A stretch of DNA of 64,000 bases. Source: Planctomycetota bacterium (GTDB taxonomy: Bacteria > Planctomycetota > SZUA-567 > H5-PLA8). Each line of letters begins with the position of its first letter. The stretch's first letter is position 1. Of the stretch, positions 34,726 to 42,769 are shown piece by piece. The stretch is taken from the NCBI GenBank assembly GCA_015075375.1, contig JABTUM010000002.1:1661393-1725392 (forward strand), written 5' to 3'. The position numbers and the translations under genes were made by a program. The notes beneath the pieces are model-generated. The model did no database searches. It worked only from the letters and a program-made list of their open reading frames with translations, and was not told the DNA's origin.

Positions 34726-34767
34726 CTCAGGCGCAGCACGAGATTTCAACCGTCAAAGGAGCCGCAG

Positions 34768-34887
34768 ATGTCCTCGTTCAAGAAGATCAAGCAGTTGGCG
34801 AAGGGCCGCAAGAAGGCCAATCACGGACGCAAGCCGGGCAAGGGCAAGCCGCGCAGCCAGTTCAAGCGTTCGGCGCTGGGCATCTGA
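34768..34887 (+). CDS. Very small basic protein (39 residues)
   Basis: A short open frame translates to MSSFKKIKQLAKGRKKAN followed by HGRKPGKGKPRSQFKRSALGI. AAGGAG lies six bases before the ATG, an unusually good ribosome binding site. Fifteen of the 39 residues are Lys or Arg, with no acidic residue. This suggests RNA, ribosome or DNA binding. It resembles no named family I can recall with certainty. The gap to the upstream gene is 42 bp. Confidence 0.7.
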   Translation: MSSFKKIKQLAKGRKKANHGRKPGKGKPRSQFKRSALGI

Positions 34888-34959
34888 GCAGGCTTTTTGT
34901 AAGTCTCGCCTGAGCGGCGCGTTGCGCCGCTCGCCCCGCCCCGAGTCCATCCGCCGGAG

Positions 34960-35514
34960 ATGCCCGAAGACTCCGCCGCACGTTCTTCCGGCGCCGCCGT
35001 GCCGCTTGGGCGCGCGCTGGAACGCGCACGGCAGGACTTGGCCGCGGGCCGTCCGGACCTGGCCCGCGACCGGCTCCACGGATTCCTCAACACGTTGGCG
35101 CGGCGCGGCTTGTATCGCGCCGACGCGTACGAATTGCTGGGCGAAATTCACCTCGAAATGAAGGATCTTCCGCGCGCCGGCGCGGCTTGGCTGCTCACCA
35201 GCAAGAGCGGTCCCGACGTAGAGCGTGCCGTGGCCGCCTGTTACGCGCGTTACGGGAAGGACGGGACGGCGCTGCTCCAGGCGTTGAGCCCCCGCGCGCC
35301 GGCCGAGTTGTATCCGCCGGACGTGCAAGCTCGCTTGAGAGCATGGGGTTATAGGTTTCGTCCGTATCGCTCGCGCAAGCATCCCCGGGCCGAAGAACCG
35401 GTCGAGTTTCGCACCCAAGGCCTGCGCCCGGCAGAGGTTGGATGCGCGATTTTCGTGCTGATGTTGACGGCCGTCGCGGCCGCTTTTATGGCTCGCGTGC
35501 TGGGCATCTGGTAG
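34960..35514 (+). CDS. DUF6584-like protein with C-terminal membrane helix
   Basis: This 184-residue protein has a helical core with the pattern of DUF6584 (ERARQDLAAGRPDLARDRLHGFLNTL, LGEIHLEMKDLPRAGAAWLLTSK), where a short TPR-like arrangement is described. It ends in one membrane helix (VGCAIFVLMLTAVAAAFMARVLG), making it tail-anchored. The family call is moderate. It follows the small basic-protein gene by 72 bp on the same strand. The role is unknown. Confidence 0.6.
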   Translation: MPEDSAARSSGAAVPLGRALERARQDLAAGRPDLARDRLHGFLNTLARRGLYRADAYELLGEIHLEMKDLPRAGAAWLLTSKSGPDVERAVAACYARYGKDGTALLQALSPRAPAELYPPDVQARLRAWGYRFRPYRSRKHPRAEEPVEFRTQGLRPAEVGCAIFVLMLTAVAAAFMARVLGIW

Positions 35515-35550
35515 TGATCCGAATTGAATTCATGCGCACCATGGAGGCGT

Positions 35551-35585
35551 AAAAGAACACGGGCAGCCTAGGTTTCGGCTGCCCG
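35551..35585 (-). terminator. Rho-independent terminator of the WhiG/FliA-like sigma gene
   Basis: CGGGCAGCC (35560-35568) and GGCTGCCCG (35577-35585) form a 9-bp stem with an 8-base loop. On the minus strand it is followed by TGTTCTTTT. It lies 28 bp after the sigma gene stop codon. Confidence 0.85.
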
Positions 35586-35612
35586 CGAACTAACCGGTGC
35601 AAGGTCTTCGAG

Positions 35613-36626
35613 TTAGAAGGAAACCGAATCGGCGTAGCTGCGGAACTTCTTGCGCAGCACGTCCATCACCTGCGCATGAATCTGGCAGATGCGGCTTTCC
35701 GAGAGATCCAGCAAGTCCCCGATCTGCTTCATGCTGCGCCCTTCGAAGTAGTACTGCTCGACGACGGCGCGCTCGTTGGGATGCAGGCCGCGCAGAGCCA
35801 TGTCGCGGATCTCTTCGCGCTGGAGTTCCCGCGTAGGTTCGCGCTCGTTACGGTCTTCCAGCATCTCCAGGCGCAACAGATCGCGCTCTTCGGCGTTCTC
35901 GGAAGCGCCGCCTTCGATCGAGATCTGGGCCTTAACATCAAGCTCGCGCCGGAGTTTCTGGAGCCGTTCGAGGTCCAGTTCGAGGCGCGCGGCCAATTCT
36001 TCGTCGTTGGGTTCGCGGCCCAGTTCGGAGCCCAGTTCGCGAATGGCGCGCTCGTACTGGTGATGCTTATTGCGGATCAGGCGCGGCACCCAGTCGCAGG
36101 CGCGGATCGAGTCGAGCATGGCGCCTCTAATGCGAGGTACGCAATAGGTTTCGAAGCGCACGCCCATGGTGGGGTCGAACTTCTGGATGGCGTCTTGGAG
36201 GCCGAGGTTTCCGGAGCTGACCAAGTCCATCACATCGACGCATTCGGGGAGCTTGGCTTTCTGGCGCTCGGCGATGTAGCGGACGAGGGACTGGTAGTGC
36301 ACCCAGAGCGTATTTCGCGCTTCTTCCGACTCGCCTTGATGATAGGCGGCCCAGAGCGAATCTTCGTAGCTGCGCTTGGCGGCTTTGGCGTCGGCGCGGG
36401 CTTGCTCTTCGGGTGTGAGCGGAACTCCTTCCAGGCGTTCGGGTTCGGGCTTGCGGAAGGTGAGCGGCGCGGTGACGGGCGAGACGGCGCGTCGCTTCTT
36501 GGGAAGTTCAAGTACGGCTTCGGGTTGCGGCGCCGGGGCGGGCGCGGCGGGTTTGGCTCGGCGCGCCGGGGCGGCGGGCTTGGCGGCGCGTAAAGTGGCT
36601 TGGGCACGGGCTTTGAGCTTGGGCAT
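35613..36626 (-). CDS. Sigma-70 factor of the FliA/WhiG type
   Basis: This sigma factor (about 337 residues) has the FliA/WhiG layout of regions 2 (LVRYIAERQKAKLP, DVMDLVSSGNLGLQDAIQKFD, RFETYCVPRIRGAMLDSIRACDWVPR), 3 and 4 (MKQIGDLLDLSESRICQIHAQV). It has an extra Ala/Pro/Lys-rich N-terminal region of 90 residues, which may be disordered. No flagellar genes are near, so a developmental or stress role is as likely as motility. I start at ATG 36626 because AAAGG lies eight bases upstream; ATG 36635 is directly adjacent to AAAGG and less likely. A promoter candidate lies about 140 bp upstream and a strong terminator follows. Confidence 0.92.
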   Translation of the reverse strand: MPKLKARAQATLRAAKPAAPARRAKPAAPAPAPQPEAVLELPKKRRAVSPVTAPLTFRKPEPERLEGVPLTPEEQARADAKAAKRSYEDSLWAAYHQGESEEARNTLWVHYQSLVRYIAERQKAKLPECVDVMDLVSSGNLGLQDAIQKFDPTMGVRFETYCVPRIRGAMLDSIRACDWVPRLIRNKHHQYERAIRELGSELGREPNDEELAARLELDLERLQKLRRELDVKAQISIEGGASENAEERDLLRLEMLEDRNEREPTRELQREEIRDMALRGLHPNERAVVEQYYFEGRSMKQIGDLLDLSESRICQIHAQVMDVLRKKFRSYADSVSF

Positions 36627-36764
36627 GGGGGGCATCCTTTTCTATCAGGGCGGCCGGGGCGGAACGTCTGGGGGGCCCGGGCGACCCGATCCGAGTTTCG
36701 CTAGCGCCGTTATGGGTCGGCGTCGGCGACTGAGTCAAAAAATTCAATGCGTGCTCGAGAGAGA

Positions 36765-36792
36765 GATTTAAAACGTACTTGACGTTTGTCAA
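36765..36792 (-). promoter_or_regulatory. Candidate promoter of the WhiG/FliA-like sigma gene
   Basis: On the minus strand TTGACA (36792-36787), a 16-base spacer and TAAATC form a plausible sigma-70 promoter, with the -35 perfect and the -10 at 4 of 6. The -35 overlaps the palindrome TTGACGTTTGTCAA, so a regulator could bind on top of it. Confidence 0.4.
36779..36792. repeat. Palindrome TTGAC-GTTT-GTCAA overlapping the promoter
   Basis: TTGAC (36779-36783) and GTCAA (36788-36792) are exact inverted copies. The site sits over the candidate -35 element and could be an operator. Confidence 0.4.
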
Positions 36793-37161
36793 CTCAACAA
36801 AAAAGAAAAAATGCACCATGACAGCCCTGGGTACACAAGTTAGGGGAAAAATATCCCAATGTGACCCTAAATGAATTTTTCAAAGGCTGAATCAGTGGGT
36901 GTAATGGGTCAAATTGAATTTTTCGGGCCGCCTAAAGCCCAGGGCGCGTGCCCCCGCTCCGCCGCGAAGGGCGCTCCATGCACCGGGTGGCGCCCGTGGA
37001 GCAGCACGGTGCGCAGGCCCCCGATTTCAAGAACCTGTTTTCAGGACTTACAAGAACGACCCGAACGACGCACGTCGAGCAAAAAGTCGATCGCGCCATA
37101 AATCTGCTATATTTACGGCACACAATGCGTATGCAAAATGGGCTCGCCTTTCAGCTTTCCA

Positions 37162-37209
37162 AATAAAAAACGAAAGATTTCGGCCGCCGCGACCGGCCGC
37201 CGGCCGCGG
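37162..37209 (-). terminator. Possible terminator after the beta-helix gene
   Basis: On the minus strand CCGCGGCCGG and CCGGTCGCGG can pair (one G-U) across a 3-base loop (37187-37209). A T-rich run TTTCGTTTTTT follows after about ten bases. The gap before the T-run lowers the confidence. Confidence 0.4.
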
Positions 37210-37246
37210 AATTTTGAACTTTTCTTTGCGTCTTTCGCTTGGTGCG

Positions 37247-38830
37247 TCATTCCGCTTCGTGCACCCCCAGCGACGGCGCTTGGCCGGGCTTCAGGGCCTG
37301 CCCGAAAAAGTCGGTCCCGGTGAAGCCAGGGATGAGTTTGCCTTGGGCTTTGCAGGGCGAGCCGGGTTGCAGACGGCCGAAGGGCATGGCCTTGAGCCGT
37401 TCCGGATCCGCCGGCCAGTCGGAGACCTTCTCGGGCAGGTGAACCCCTGGGGTTCCGGTGAGGCCCACGATGCGGCCGGCTTCGGATTCCTGGCCGGTGG
37501 CCTGGGCCCAATCTGCCAGCGTCCGGTACGCGGTCTTCGCGTGGCGAAAGACGTGGCGGCCTTCCGGCAGCGCGTAAAAGTTGCGTTCGAAGCGCGCTTT
37601 CAAAAGCGGCCCCGAGACCGCGTCCTCGCCCGAGACGAAGATGTTGTTGGCAAAAACCAGCCCCGCGATGTCGCCGGTGGAACTCACCGCATGCTTCGCG
37701 TTGACGATCAGGTTGTTGTGGATCGCCGCGTTGGAGATGTCCTTCTGGCCGTCCCAGAAATGGATCCCGCTGAAGTGGTTGGTCAGGCCGTCGTGGATGC
37801 TTATGTTGTAGCGGCAGACGTTGTTCTTCCACTCCGAAGCTTCGGGGTACTGGCAGAGCAGGTACCCGGCGCCGTGGTTGTTGTAGGAAAGGTTGTACTG
37901 CAGGACGGAATCCTTCATGCCGCCGTCGAAGTCGAACCCGCCGCCGTCCCAGGAACCTTTGGACGTCTTGTTGTCGTGCGAGACGCAGTGCTGGATGACC
38001 AGGCGAGTGCATTCCCAGCCCCAGATGCCCACCGGCCCGTTGCCTTTGCGCGGCATGTCCCAGCCGTTGTTGTAGGCCTCGCAGTATTCGATGAGGCCGT
38101 CGTCGAGCTGTCCGACGACGATGCCGTTGCCGCTGTGGTTGGTCAGGTTCTTCGGATCGCCGGGGTTGTTGAAGGCGACGCAGTGGCCGATGTAAAGATG
38201 GCTGGTGCGCGGCTGGCCGTAGCCGCCGCTGATGCCGATGCCCGCGGCTCCGTTGTCGTGGGCGCGCACGCGCGTCAGGCGCGAGTGCGCGTCGCCCCGC
38301 CCGTGAATGCCGCGGAGCCGAAAGCCCGAAACGTCGACTCGATCGACGTGGACATGGCGCGTGGAGAGGAGTTCGATCCCGCTCCCGTCGTTGCCGTCCT
38401 TGCGCCCGCAGCCTTTGAGCGTCAAGCGTTCGATGCGAACGTGCGCGCAGCCCTCCAGATAGATGCCCGAACCCGTTCCCGCGTCGAGGACGGCGTGGGC
38501 TTCGTCCGAACTGGCGATGACGACGGGCGCTTCGGCCGTGCCGGCGACGTCGGCGGGAAGCGTGAGCGTCCCGGCGTGAGTCTGGCCGGATGCGAGGAGC
38601 AGCTTGTCGCCGGGCGCGTAGGCCACGCGTCCGGCGCGGGCAAGCGTCTTCCAGGCGCGCTCGGGCGCGGTTCCGTCGCGGGCGTCGTCGCCGCGCTGGG
38701 CATCCACGTGGTACACGGTGCGGCCGGGGGATTTCAGGCGCGGTTCGTGGGGCACGGGGGGCGTATCCTCCGCTAAAACCGCGAACGAGGCGAGGGCGAA
38801 CGGGAGCAGTGCGACGAACGCGAGACGCAT
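37247..38830 (-). CDS. Secreted right-handed parallel beta-helix protein
   Basis: This 527-residue protein has a signal peptide (ends near LAED) and the opening VYHVDAQRGDDARDGTAPERAWKTL that precedes many bacterial parallel beta-helix domains. Repeated Asn/Gly-rich turns with strands follow (GSGIYLEGCAHVRIERLTLKGC, NLIVNAKHAVSSTGD). Families with this fold include polysaccharide lyases and glycoside hydrolases, but no family-specific catalytic residues can be assigned by eye. GGAG lies five bases before ATG 38830. It sits in a region with AraC, PhyH, GntR/LacI, amidohydrolase and heparinase genes, consistent with polysaccharide work. Confidence 0.85.
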   Translation of the reverse strand: MRLAFVALLPFALASFAVLAEDTPPVPHEPRLKSPGRTVYHVDAQRGDDARDGTAPERAWKTLARAGRVAYAPGDKLLLASGQTHAGTLTLPADVAGTAEAPVVIASSDEAHAVLDAGTGSGIYLEGCAHVRIERLTLKGCGRKDGNDGSGIELLSTRHVHVDRVDVSGFRLRGIHGRGDAHSRLTRVRAHDNGAAGIGISGGYGQPRTSHLYIGHCVAFNNPGDPKNLTNHSGNGIVVGQLDDGLIEYCEAYNNGWDMPRKGNGPVGIWGWECTRLVIQHCVSHDNKTSKGSWDGGGFDFDGGMKDSVLQYNLSYNNHGAGYLLCQYPEASEWKNNVCRYNISIHDGLTNHFSGIHFWDGQKDISNAAIHNNLIVNAKHAVSSTGDIAGLVFANNIFVSGEDAVSGPLLKARFERNFYALPEGRHVFRHAKTAYRTLADWAQATGQESEAGRIVGLTGTPGVHLPEKVSDWPADPERLKAMPFGRLQPGSPCKAQGKLIPGFTGTDFFGQALKPGQAPSLGVHEAE

Positions 38831-39029
38831 GGGGACTCCGAGGCGATGGCTGCTTCCGAAGCGCGATCGGTTCAGTATCCGCACGCGGGGAAGCTTTGCC
38901 AGTCCGGCCGAGGCTTCGAGGGCCGGGCGAAAGGCAGGGAGAATCTGCGGGCGGGTCCCGCTTGTGCTGCGCCACGGCGCGGCAACCGCCCGCGATGCTT
39001 GAGGCGCGGGCGCTTCAACTTCTCATGCG

Positions 39030-39809
39030 CTACGACGCTCGGCCGGAAGCTTGTTTGCGCCAGCGGCCGGGCGGGACGCCTTGAGCGCGGCGGAAGAGGC
39101 GCACAAAATAATTGGTGTCGTCGTAGCCGCAGTCGCGGGCGACTTCGTCGATGCTGAGGTACGGATCGAGCAACTGGCGGCGCGCGTGTTCGAGGCGCAG
39201 GTTCTGCTGGTACTTCAACGGCCCGCAGCCGAAGCGTTCGCGAAAGAGCGCGCTTAAATGGCTGTAGCTGAGATGCGCGGCGCGGGAGAGATCGCCGGCG
39301 TCGACGGGTTCGGTGAGGTGCTGCTGGAGGTAGCGCACGGCGTCGGCCAGGCGCGGGTGGAGCGCCTCGGCGGACTGCGCGGCGCGTTCGGTTTTACGCA
39401 GCGCGGAAAGCACCGCGAAGAGGAGCCCGTCGAGCATCGCCTCCGCTTCGGGCGCGGCCGAATGCTTGCACAGATCCTCGAGCCACGCGCCCAGATGCGG
39501 CGCGGCGGCGAGGTCGAGCGTGCGCGGAGTCTCGTCGAGCAGGTGCGCGCCGTGGCGGTAGAGCACGCAGAGCGTCCGCCACGGGCCGTCGCAGAGCTGA
39601 TCGTGCGGGACGTTGCCGGGCAGGACGAAGATCGTGCCGGGCTTGCCGCGCAGATCGTGCGCGCCGGCGTGGATGATCAATTCTCCTTGCACGACGTAGA
39701 CGAGTTCGACGAGCGGATGCGTGTGCAGCTTGACCTCATGCGCGCCTTGATGAGCGCGGGCCCACTCGAGGCGCGGGAGCTGGACGGTTTGTGGCCGGTG
39801 GAGGGGCAT
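39030..39809 (-). CDS. AraC family transcriptional regulator
   Basis: The protein (259 residues) has an N-terminal cupin-like sensor domain (HTHPLVELVYVVQGELIIHAG, GTIFVLPGNVPHD) and a C-terminal double helix-turn-helix of the AraC type (LSYSHLSALFRERFGCGPLKYQQNLRLEHA, IDEVARDCGYDDTNYFVRLFRRAQGVPPGRW). These usually sense a sugar or derivative and activate nearby genes. GGAG precedes the ATG. It is divergent from the PhyH gene, across a 347-bp region with heptamer repeats, and is probably connected with the neighbouring catabolic genes. Confidence 0.92.
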   Translation of the reverse strand: MPLHRPQTVQLPRLEWARAHQGAHEVKLHTHPLVELVYVVQGELIIHAGAHDLRGKPGTIFVLPGNVPHDQLCDGPWRTLCVLYRHGAHLLDETPRTLDLAAAPHLGAWLEDLCKHSAAPEAEAMLDGLLFAVLSALRKTERAAQSAEALHPRLADAVRYLQQHLTEPVDAGDLSRAAHLSYSHLSALFRERFGCGPLKYQQNLRLEHARRQLLDPYLSIDEVARDCGYDDTNYFVRLFRRAQGVPPGRWRKQASGRAS

Positions 39810-40156
39810 GGGGGGCTCCAGGGAAAGGCGATTCTAGATTTTGGATTGGGGATTGCCGATTGGGGTTTGGCCGCTCAACGACGTCGGTGGCGCCTAGGCG
39901 TGAGAGCGGACTTAAGCGGTCCGGGAACGGGTGTCCGGCTTCGCTTACCCCGATCGGCTAGCCGACCCCCACCATCCAAAATCCAACATCGACCATCCAA
40001 AATCGACTACCCAACCCACCACAGTCTATCGTCATTTTGTGCTAAAAGACAAGCGGTTCCTCACTACCGGCGGGTGCACGCGGCGGGGTATGGTTCGGGC
40101 ATTGAAACGAGCGCGAGCGGCGGGGGCGTTCGGGCGCCTCTCAGGAGCACCAAATC
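39810..40156. other. Divergent intergenic region with heptamer arrays
   Basis: This 347-bp gap separates araC-type and phyH-type genes. It holds the two facing heptamer arms at 39830-39870 and 39966-40016, listed separately. I see no gene. The promoters were not resolved. Confidence 0.6.
39830..40016. repeat. Heptamer repeat in inverted arms (GATTTTG family)
   Basis: The left arm (39830-39870) reads as heptamers GATTCTA, GATTTTG, GATTGGG, GATTGCC, GATTGGG. The right arm (39966-40016), on the minus strand, reads GATTTTG, GATGGTC, GATGTTG, GATTTTG, GATGGTG. The arms face one another about 95 bp apart. The seven-base period with a conserved GAT points to one tandem family with drift in the other four bases. 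Confidence 0.75.
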
Positions 40157-40996
40157 ATGCTAACGCCGGCGCAGGTGGCACGCTTCCAGGACGACGGGTT
40201 CCTGATCGTGGAAGACGTTTTTTCGGCGGCGGAAGTGAGCGAGCTGCTGGCGGCGGCGGAGTCGGGCGCGGTGCGCGAGGCGTTCGAGAAGGCGCACGGA
40301 ACGGAGGTACACGTTCATCAGTTGGAACTGGCGGTGAAGTCGCCGGCGTTCCGGGCGCTGTGCGCCGACGACCGGATCACCGCTCGGCTGGCCGCGCTGA
40401 TCGGCGAGAACATCCAGCTCCAGCATTCGAAGCTCGCCACGCAGCCGCTCAAGAAGGCGACGGGCGGCTTCGGCTGGCACCAGGATTTCGCGTTCTTCCC
40501 GCACACGAATACGGACCTCGCGGCGGTCTTCGTGTACCTCGACGACTGCACGACCGAGAACGGTTGCATGTCGATGGTGCGCGGGAGCCACAAGCTGGGG
40601 CTGTTAGAGCACCGGCACGAGGGTTACTTCAGCGGGCGCTGCCAGGAGACGCGGGCGCTGGAGGACGCGTCGAAGATCGTGCCGATCCAGGTGCGCGCGG
40701 GCGGGATCAGCATCCACCACGCGCTGACGCTGCACGGCAGCGGCCCGAACTTGAGCGGGCGGCCGCGGCGCGGCGCGGTCTTTCAGTACCGCGCGGCGGA
40801 TGCGTACCAGTTGGGCGATACGGTCTTCGCGGACACGGGGTACCAGGTGCGCGGATCGTTCAGCGAGACGGTGCGCTGCGACGCGGGGCGCGTGTACTTG
40901 GCGCGGCGCAAGGGCTGGAACCCGCCGTTCGGCAGCGTGTACAAGCAGGTGGGCGAGCAGGCGCTGGCGTGGCAGTCGGCGGAGGTGGCGACGTAG
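40157..40996 (+). CDS. Phytanoyl-CoA dioxygenase family protein
   Basis: This is an Fe(II)/2-oxoglutarate oxygenase of the PhyH group (279 residues). The opening LTPAQVARFQDDGFLIVEDVFS is typical. The iron site is visible as His and Asp of WHQDFAF and a distal His in LTLHGSG. A downstream Arg in the GRPRRGAVFQYR stretch may bind 2-oxoglutarate. The substrate is unknown; PhyH relatives in Planctomycetota-like genomes are numerous and often near sugar genes. AGGAG lies nine bases before the ATG. Confidence 0.9.
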   Translation: MLTPAQVARFQDDGFLIVEDVFSAAEVSELLAAAESGAVREAFEKAHGTEVHVHQLELAVKSPAFRALCADDRITARLAALIGENIQLQHSKLATQPLKKATGGFGWHQDFAFFPHTNTDLAAVFVYLDDCTTENGCMSMVRGSHKLGLLEHRHEGYFSGRCQETRALEDASKIVPIQVRAGGISIHHALTLHGSGPNLSGRPRRGAVFQYRAADAYQLGDTVFADTGYQVRGSFSETVRCDAGRVYLARRKGWNPPFGSVYKQVGEQALAWQSAEVAT

Positions 40997-40997
40997 C

Positions 40998-41024
40998 GAT
41001 CTTGGATTTTGGATTTTGGATTCA
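40998..41024. repeat. Heptamer repeat, single arm (GATTTTG family)
   Basis: The heptamers GATCTTG, GATTTTG, GATTTTG and GATT run in tandem directly after the PhyH stop codon, in the gap before the convergent DUF4259 gene. Confidence 0.75.
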
Positions 41025-41070
41025 CGGCGGTTGGTGCGGGGGCTTGCGGGAACGAATCGCGTATAAGACC

Positions 41071-41469
41071 TCACCCCAGCCGGCGCTTCAGGTCTTCGAC
41101 CCCCGCGAGCCACTGGGGAAAGTCGGCCTTGTTCTCTTGCCAGAGTTCCTTGAGTTCCGAATCTTGCAGGATCGCTTCGAGCGCTTGGCGGGCTTGCGCG
41201 ACCAGGCGCGGATCGGGGCGGGGTTTGCCTTTCGCCCACGCGGCGACGTCCGCGGGCAGATCCGGCGCGGGGCGGCCGTTCAGAGCGGCGACCACTTCGG
41301 CCGCGGCGATGGCGACGGAACATTCCGGCGCTTGGAGTTCTAGGTCGCCGCCGGGGATCATCCCGGCAAGCGCTTCCGTCAGGATCGACAGGTCTTCGGA
41401 TTCTTCGAGGTCGTAGACGAAATCGGAGGCCTCGTCGTTATCGAACGCCGCGTAACCCCACGTGCCCAT
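41071..41469 (-). CDS. DUF4259 family protein
   Basis: This 132-residue cytoplasmic protein begins MGTWGYAAFDNDEASDFVYDL, the typical start of DUF4259, with downstream helices and a conserved Ala-rich core. The function is unknown; the family occurs next to many unrelated genes. AAGGAGG lies six bases before the ATG. The gene is convergent with phyH and upstream of the GntR/LacI regulator on the opposite strand. Confidence 0.85.
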   Translation of the reverse strand: MGTWGYAAFDNDEASDFVYDLEESEDLSILTEALAGMIPGGDLELQAPECSVAIAAAEVVAALNGRPAPDLPADVAAWAKGKPRPDPRLVAQARQALEAILQDSELKELWQENKADFPQWLAGVEDLKRRLG

Positions 41470-41667
41470 GGCCGGCCTCCTTATATAGAGCTCATTTGAC
41501 CGCGCGGGGCCGGCCGGTGTCTACAGGATTCCTTCCCGTCCCAAGCTATCCGGTTTACAGACATATCTTGCTTTCTCACATGGCTTTATAAATTCTTACC
41601 TTACCCGATCTATTTCGTGATTCGGCGGTGTATTAACTCTAACTAACCGTTTTTCGGATAACTTAAG

Positions 41668-42753
41668 ATGAGCGTTACCTTAACCAGCAAACACGAACAG
41701 CTTCGGGACCTGATCCTGGCCGAGATCGCGCGCTTGGAATTGGGGCCGGGGGATCGCATCCCATCGCGGCCGTTCTGGCGCGAGCACCTGGAAGTCTCGA
41801 ACGATACGGTCGACCGGGCGCTGCGGGGGTTGATCGCCGAAGGCATTCTGATTGCGCGGACGGGCAGCGGGACGTTCTTGAAGCGCGCGCTGCCGCCGGC
41901 TCAAGCGACCGGCGGCGCGGCGCAGACGCGGGTGCTCGACGTGCTGGTGCCGCGGGAGCGGGAGACGCTGCAGGAATCGCACAGCCCGCACGTATGGTGG
42001 GGGCGTCTGGAAGGCATCGCGCAGGCTTGCCGCGAGCGCGGGATCGCGACGGCGCTGCACTTTATCAATCCCTACCGCTTCACGACGCCTGAAGAACTGC
42101 TGGCCGCCATCGGTCCGTTTCATGACGGGGCGGTCTTCCTGCACGAGGACTTGGCGCTGCGCCTGGAGGCGGAAATGCTGCGCCGGAAGGTGCCTTACGC
42201 GGTGGTAAGTCCGTATCGCGCGCGTGCGAACGGCATCGGGATGGACGTGACGCCGGCGTACCGGGCGGCGCTGCGGCATCTGCGCGCGCAGGGGCGTACG
42301 CGGGTGGCGTTTCTTTCGGCCGATCCCTCGGCGCCGAGCAGCCATCTGGCCTTCGTCGAGGCCGCGGCGGCGGCGGAAGGCCTGCCGCTGGCGCGCGTGT
42401 ACTGGTGCGGGCAGAACCCCGCGGCGGCGCTGGACCGGCTGCTGGGCGGGGACTTGAAGGCGTTCGGGATCGACGCGCTGTTGTGCCGGACCGACCGCTG
42501 GGCGTTCGAAGCGCTGCGGCGCTTGCGCGAAGCCGGCGTGCGCGTGCCGGAAGACGTGGCGCTGGTCGGCTGCGACGATCTTCCCGAAGCGGCGCAGACC
42601 GTTCCGGCGCTGGCGACGATCCGGATGCCGTTCGAGGCCGGCGGCGCGGCGGCGGTGGCGGCGGTGGCGCGGCTGTGGGCGGAAAAGAAACTGGCCTTCG
42701 AGTATCGCAACGTGGCGGCCGAGTTCATGCCGCGCGCATCGGCGCTGGGTTAG
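41668..42753 (+). CDS. GntR/LacI hybrid transcriptional regulator
   Basis: This 361-residue regulator joins a GntR-type winged helix (KHEQLRDLILAEIARLELGPGDRIPSRP, then TVDRALRGLIAEGILIARTGSGTFL) to a LacI-type sugar-binding domain, the layout of AraR-like repressors. The LacI part shows AYRAALRHLRAQGRTRVAFLS, DALLCRTDRWAFEALRRLREAGVRVPEDVALVGCDD and a final DDLPEAA-type loop. It is likely a sugar-responsive repressor of the amidohydrolase and heparinase genes that follow. No strong ribosome binding site is visible. The upstream 170 bp are AT-rich. Confidence 0.9.
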   Translation: MSVTLTSKHEQLRDLILAEIARLELGPGDRIPSRPFWREHLEVSNDTVDRALRGLIAEGILIARTGSGTFLKRALPPAQATGGAAQTRVLDVLVPRERETLQESHSPHVWWGRLEGIAQACRERGIATALHFINPYRFTTPEELLAAIGPFHDGAVFLHEDLALRLEAEMLRRKVPYAVVSPYRARANGIGMDVTPAYRAALRHLRAQGRTRVAFLSADPSAPSSHLAFVEAAAAAEGLPLARVYWCGQNPAAALDRLLGGDLKAFGIDALLCRTDRWAFEALRRLREAGVRVPEDVALVGCDDLPEAAQTVPALATIRMPFEAGGAAAVAAVARLWAEKKLAFEYRNVAAEFMPRASALG

Positions 42754-42769
42754 CGGGAGCCCTCCGTTC

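Larger units (their letters stand above)
36636..37246. other. AT-rich intergenic region, 610 bp
   Basis: This gap lies between the sigma gene and the end of the beta-helix gene, both on the minus strand. It holds a sigma-gene promoter candidate at about 36765-36792, the palindrome TTGACGTTTGTCAA (36779-36792), a pair of TGAATTTTTC repeats (36872-36881 and 36915-36924) inside an inverted pair TGACCC/GGGTCA, and GC-rich hairpins between 36967 and 37015. A terminator candidate for the beta-helix gene is near 37162-37209. I found no convincing gene here. Confidence 0.6.

Noticed and set aside
36948..37166. Frame reading PVEQHG, reminiscent of creatininase
   Set aside because: Only a six-residue match in a 72-residue frame without other family motifs; the same stretch forms hairpins in an intergenic gap.
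39830..40024. CRISPR-like repeats
   Set aside because: The repeats are seven bases in tandem with drift and no constant 28-36 base unit or unique spacers; no cas gene is present.
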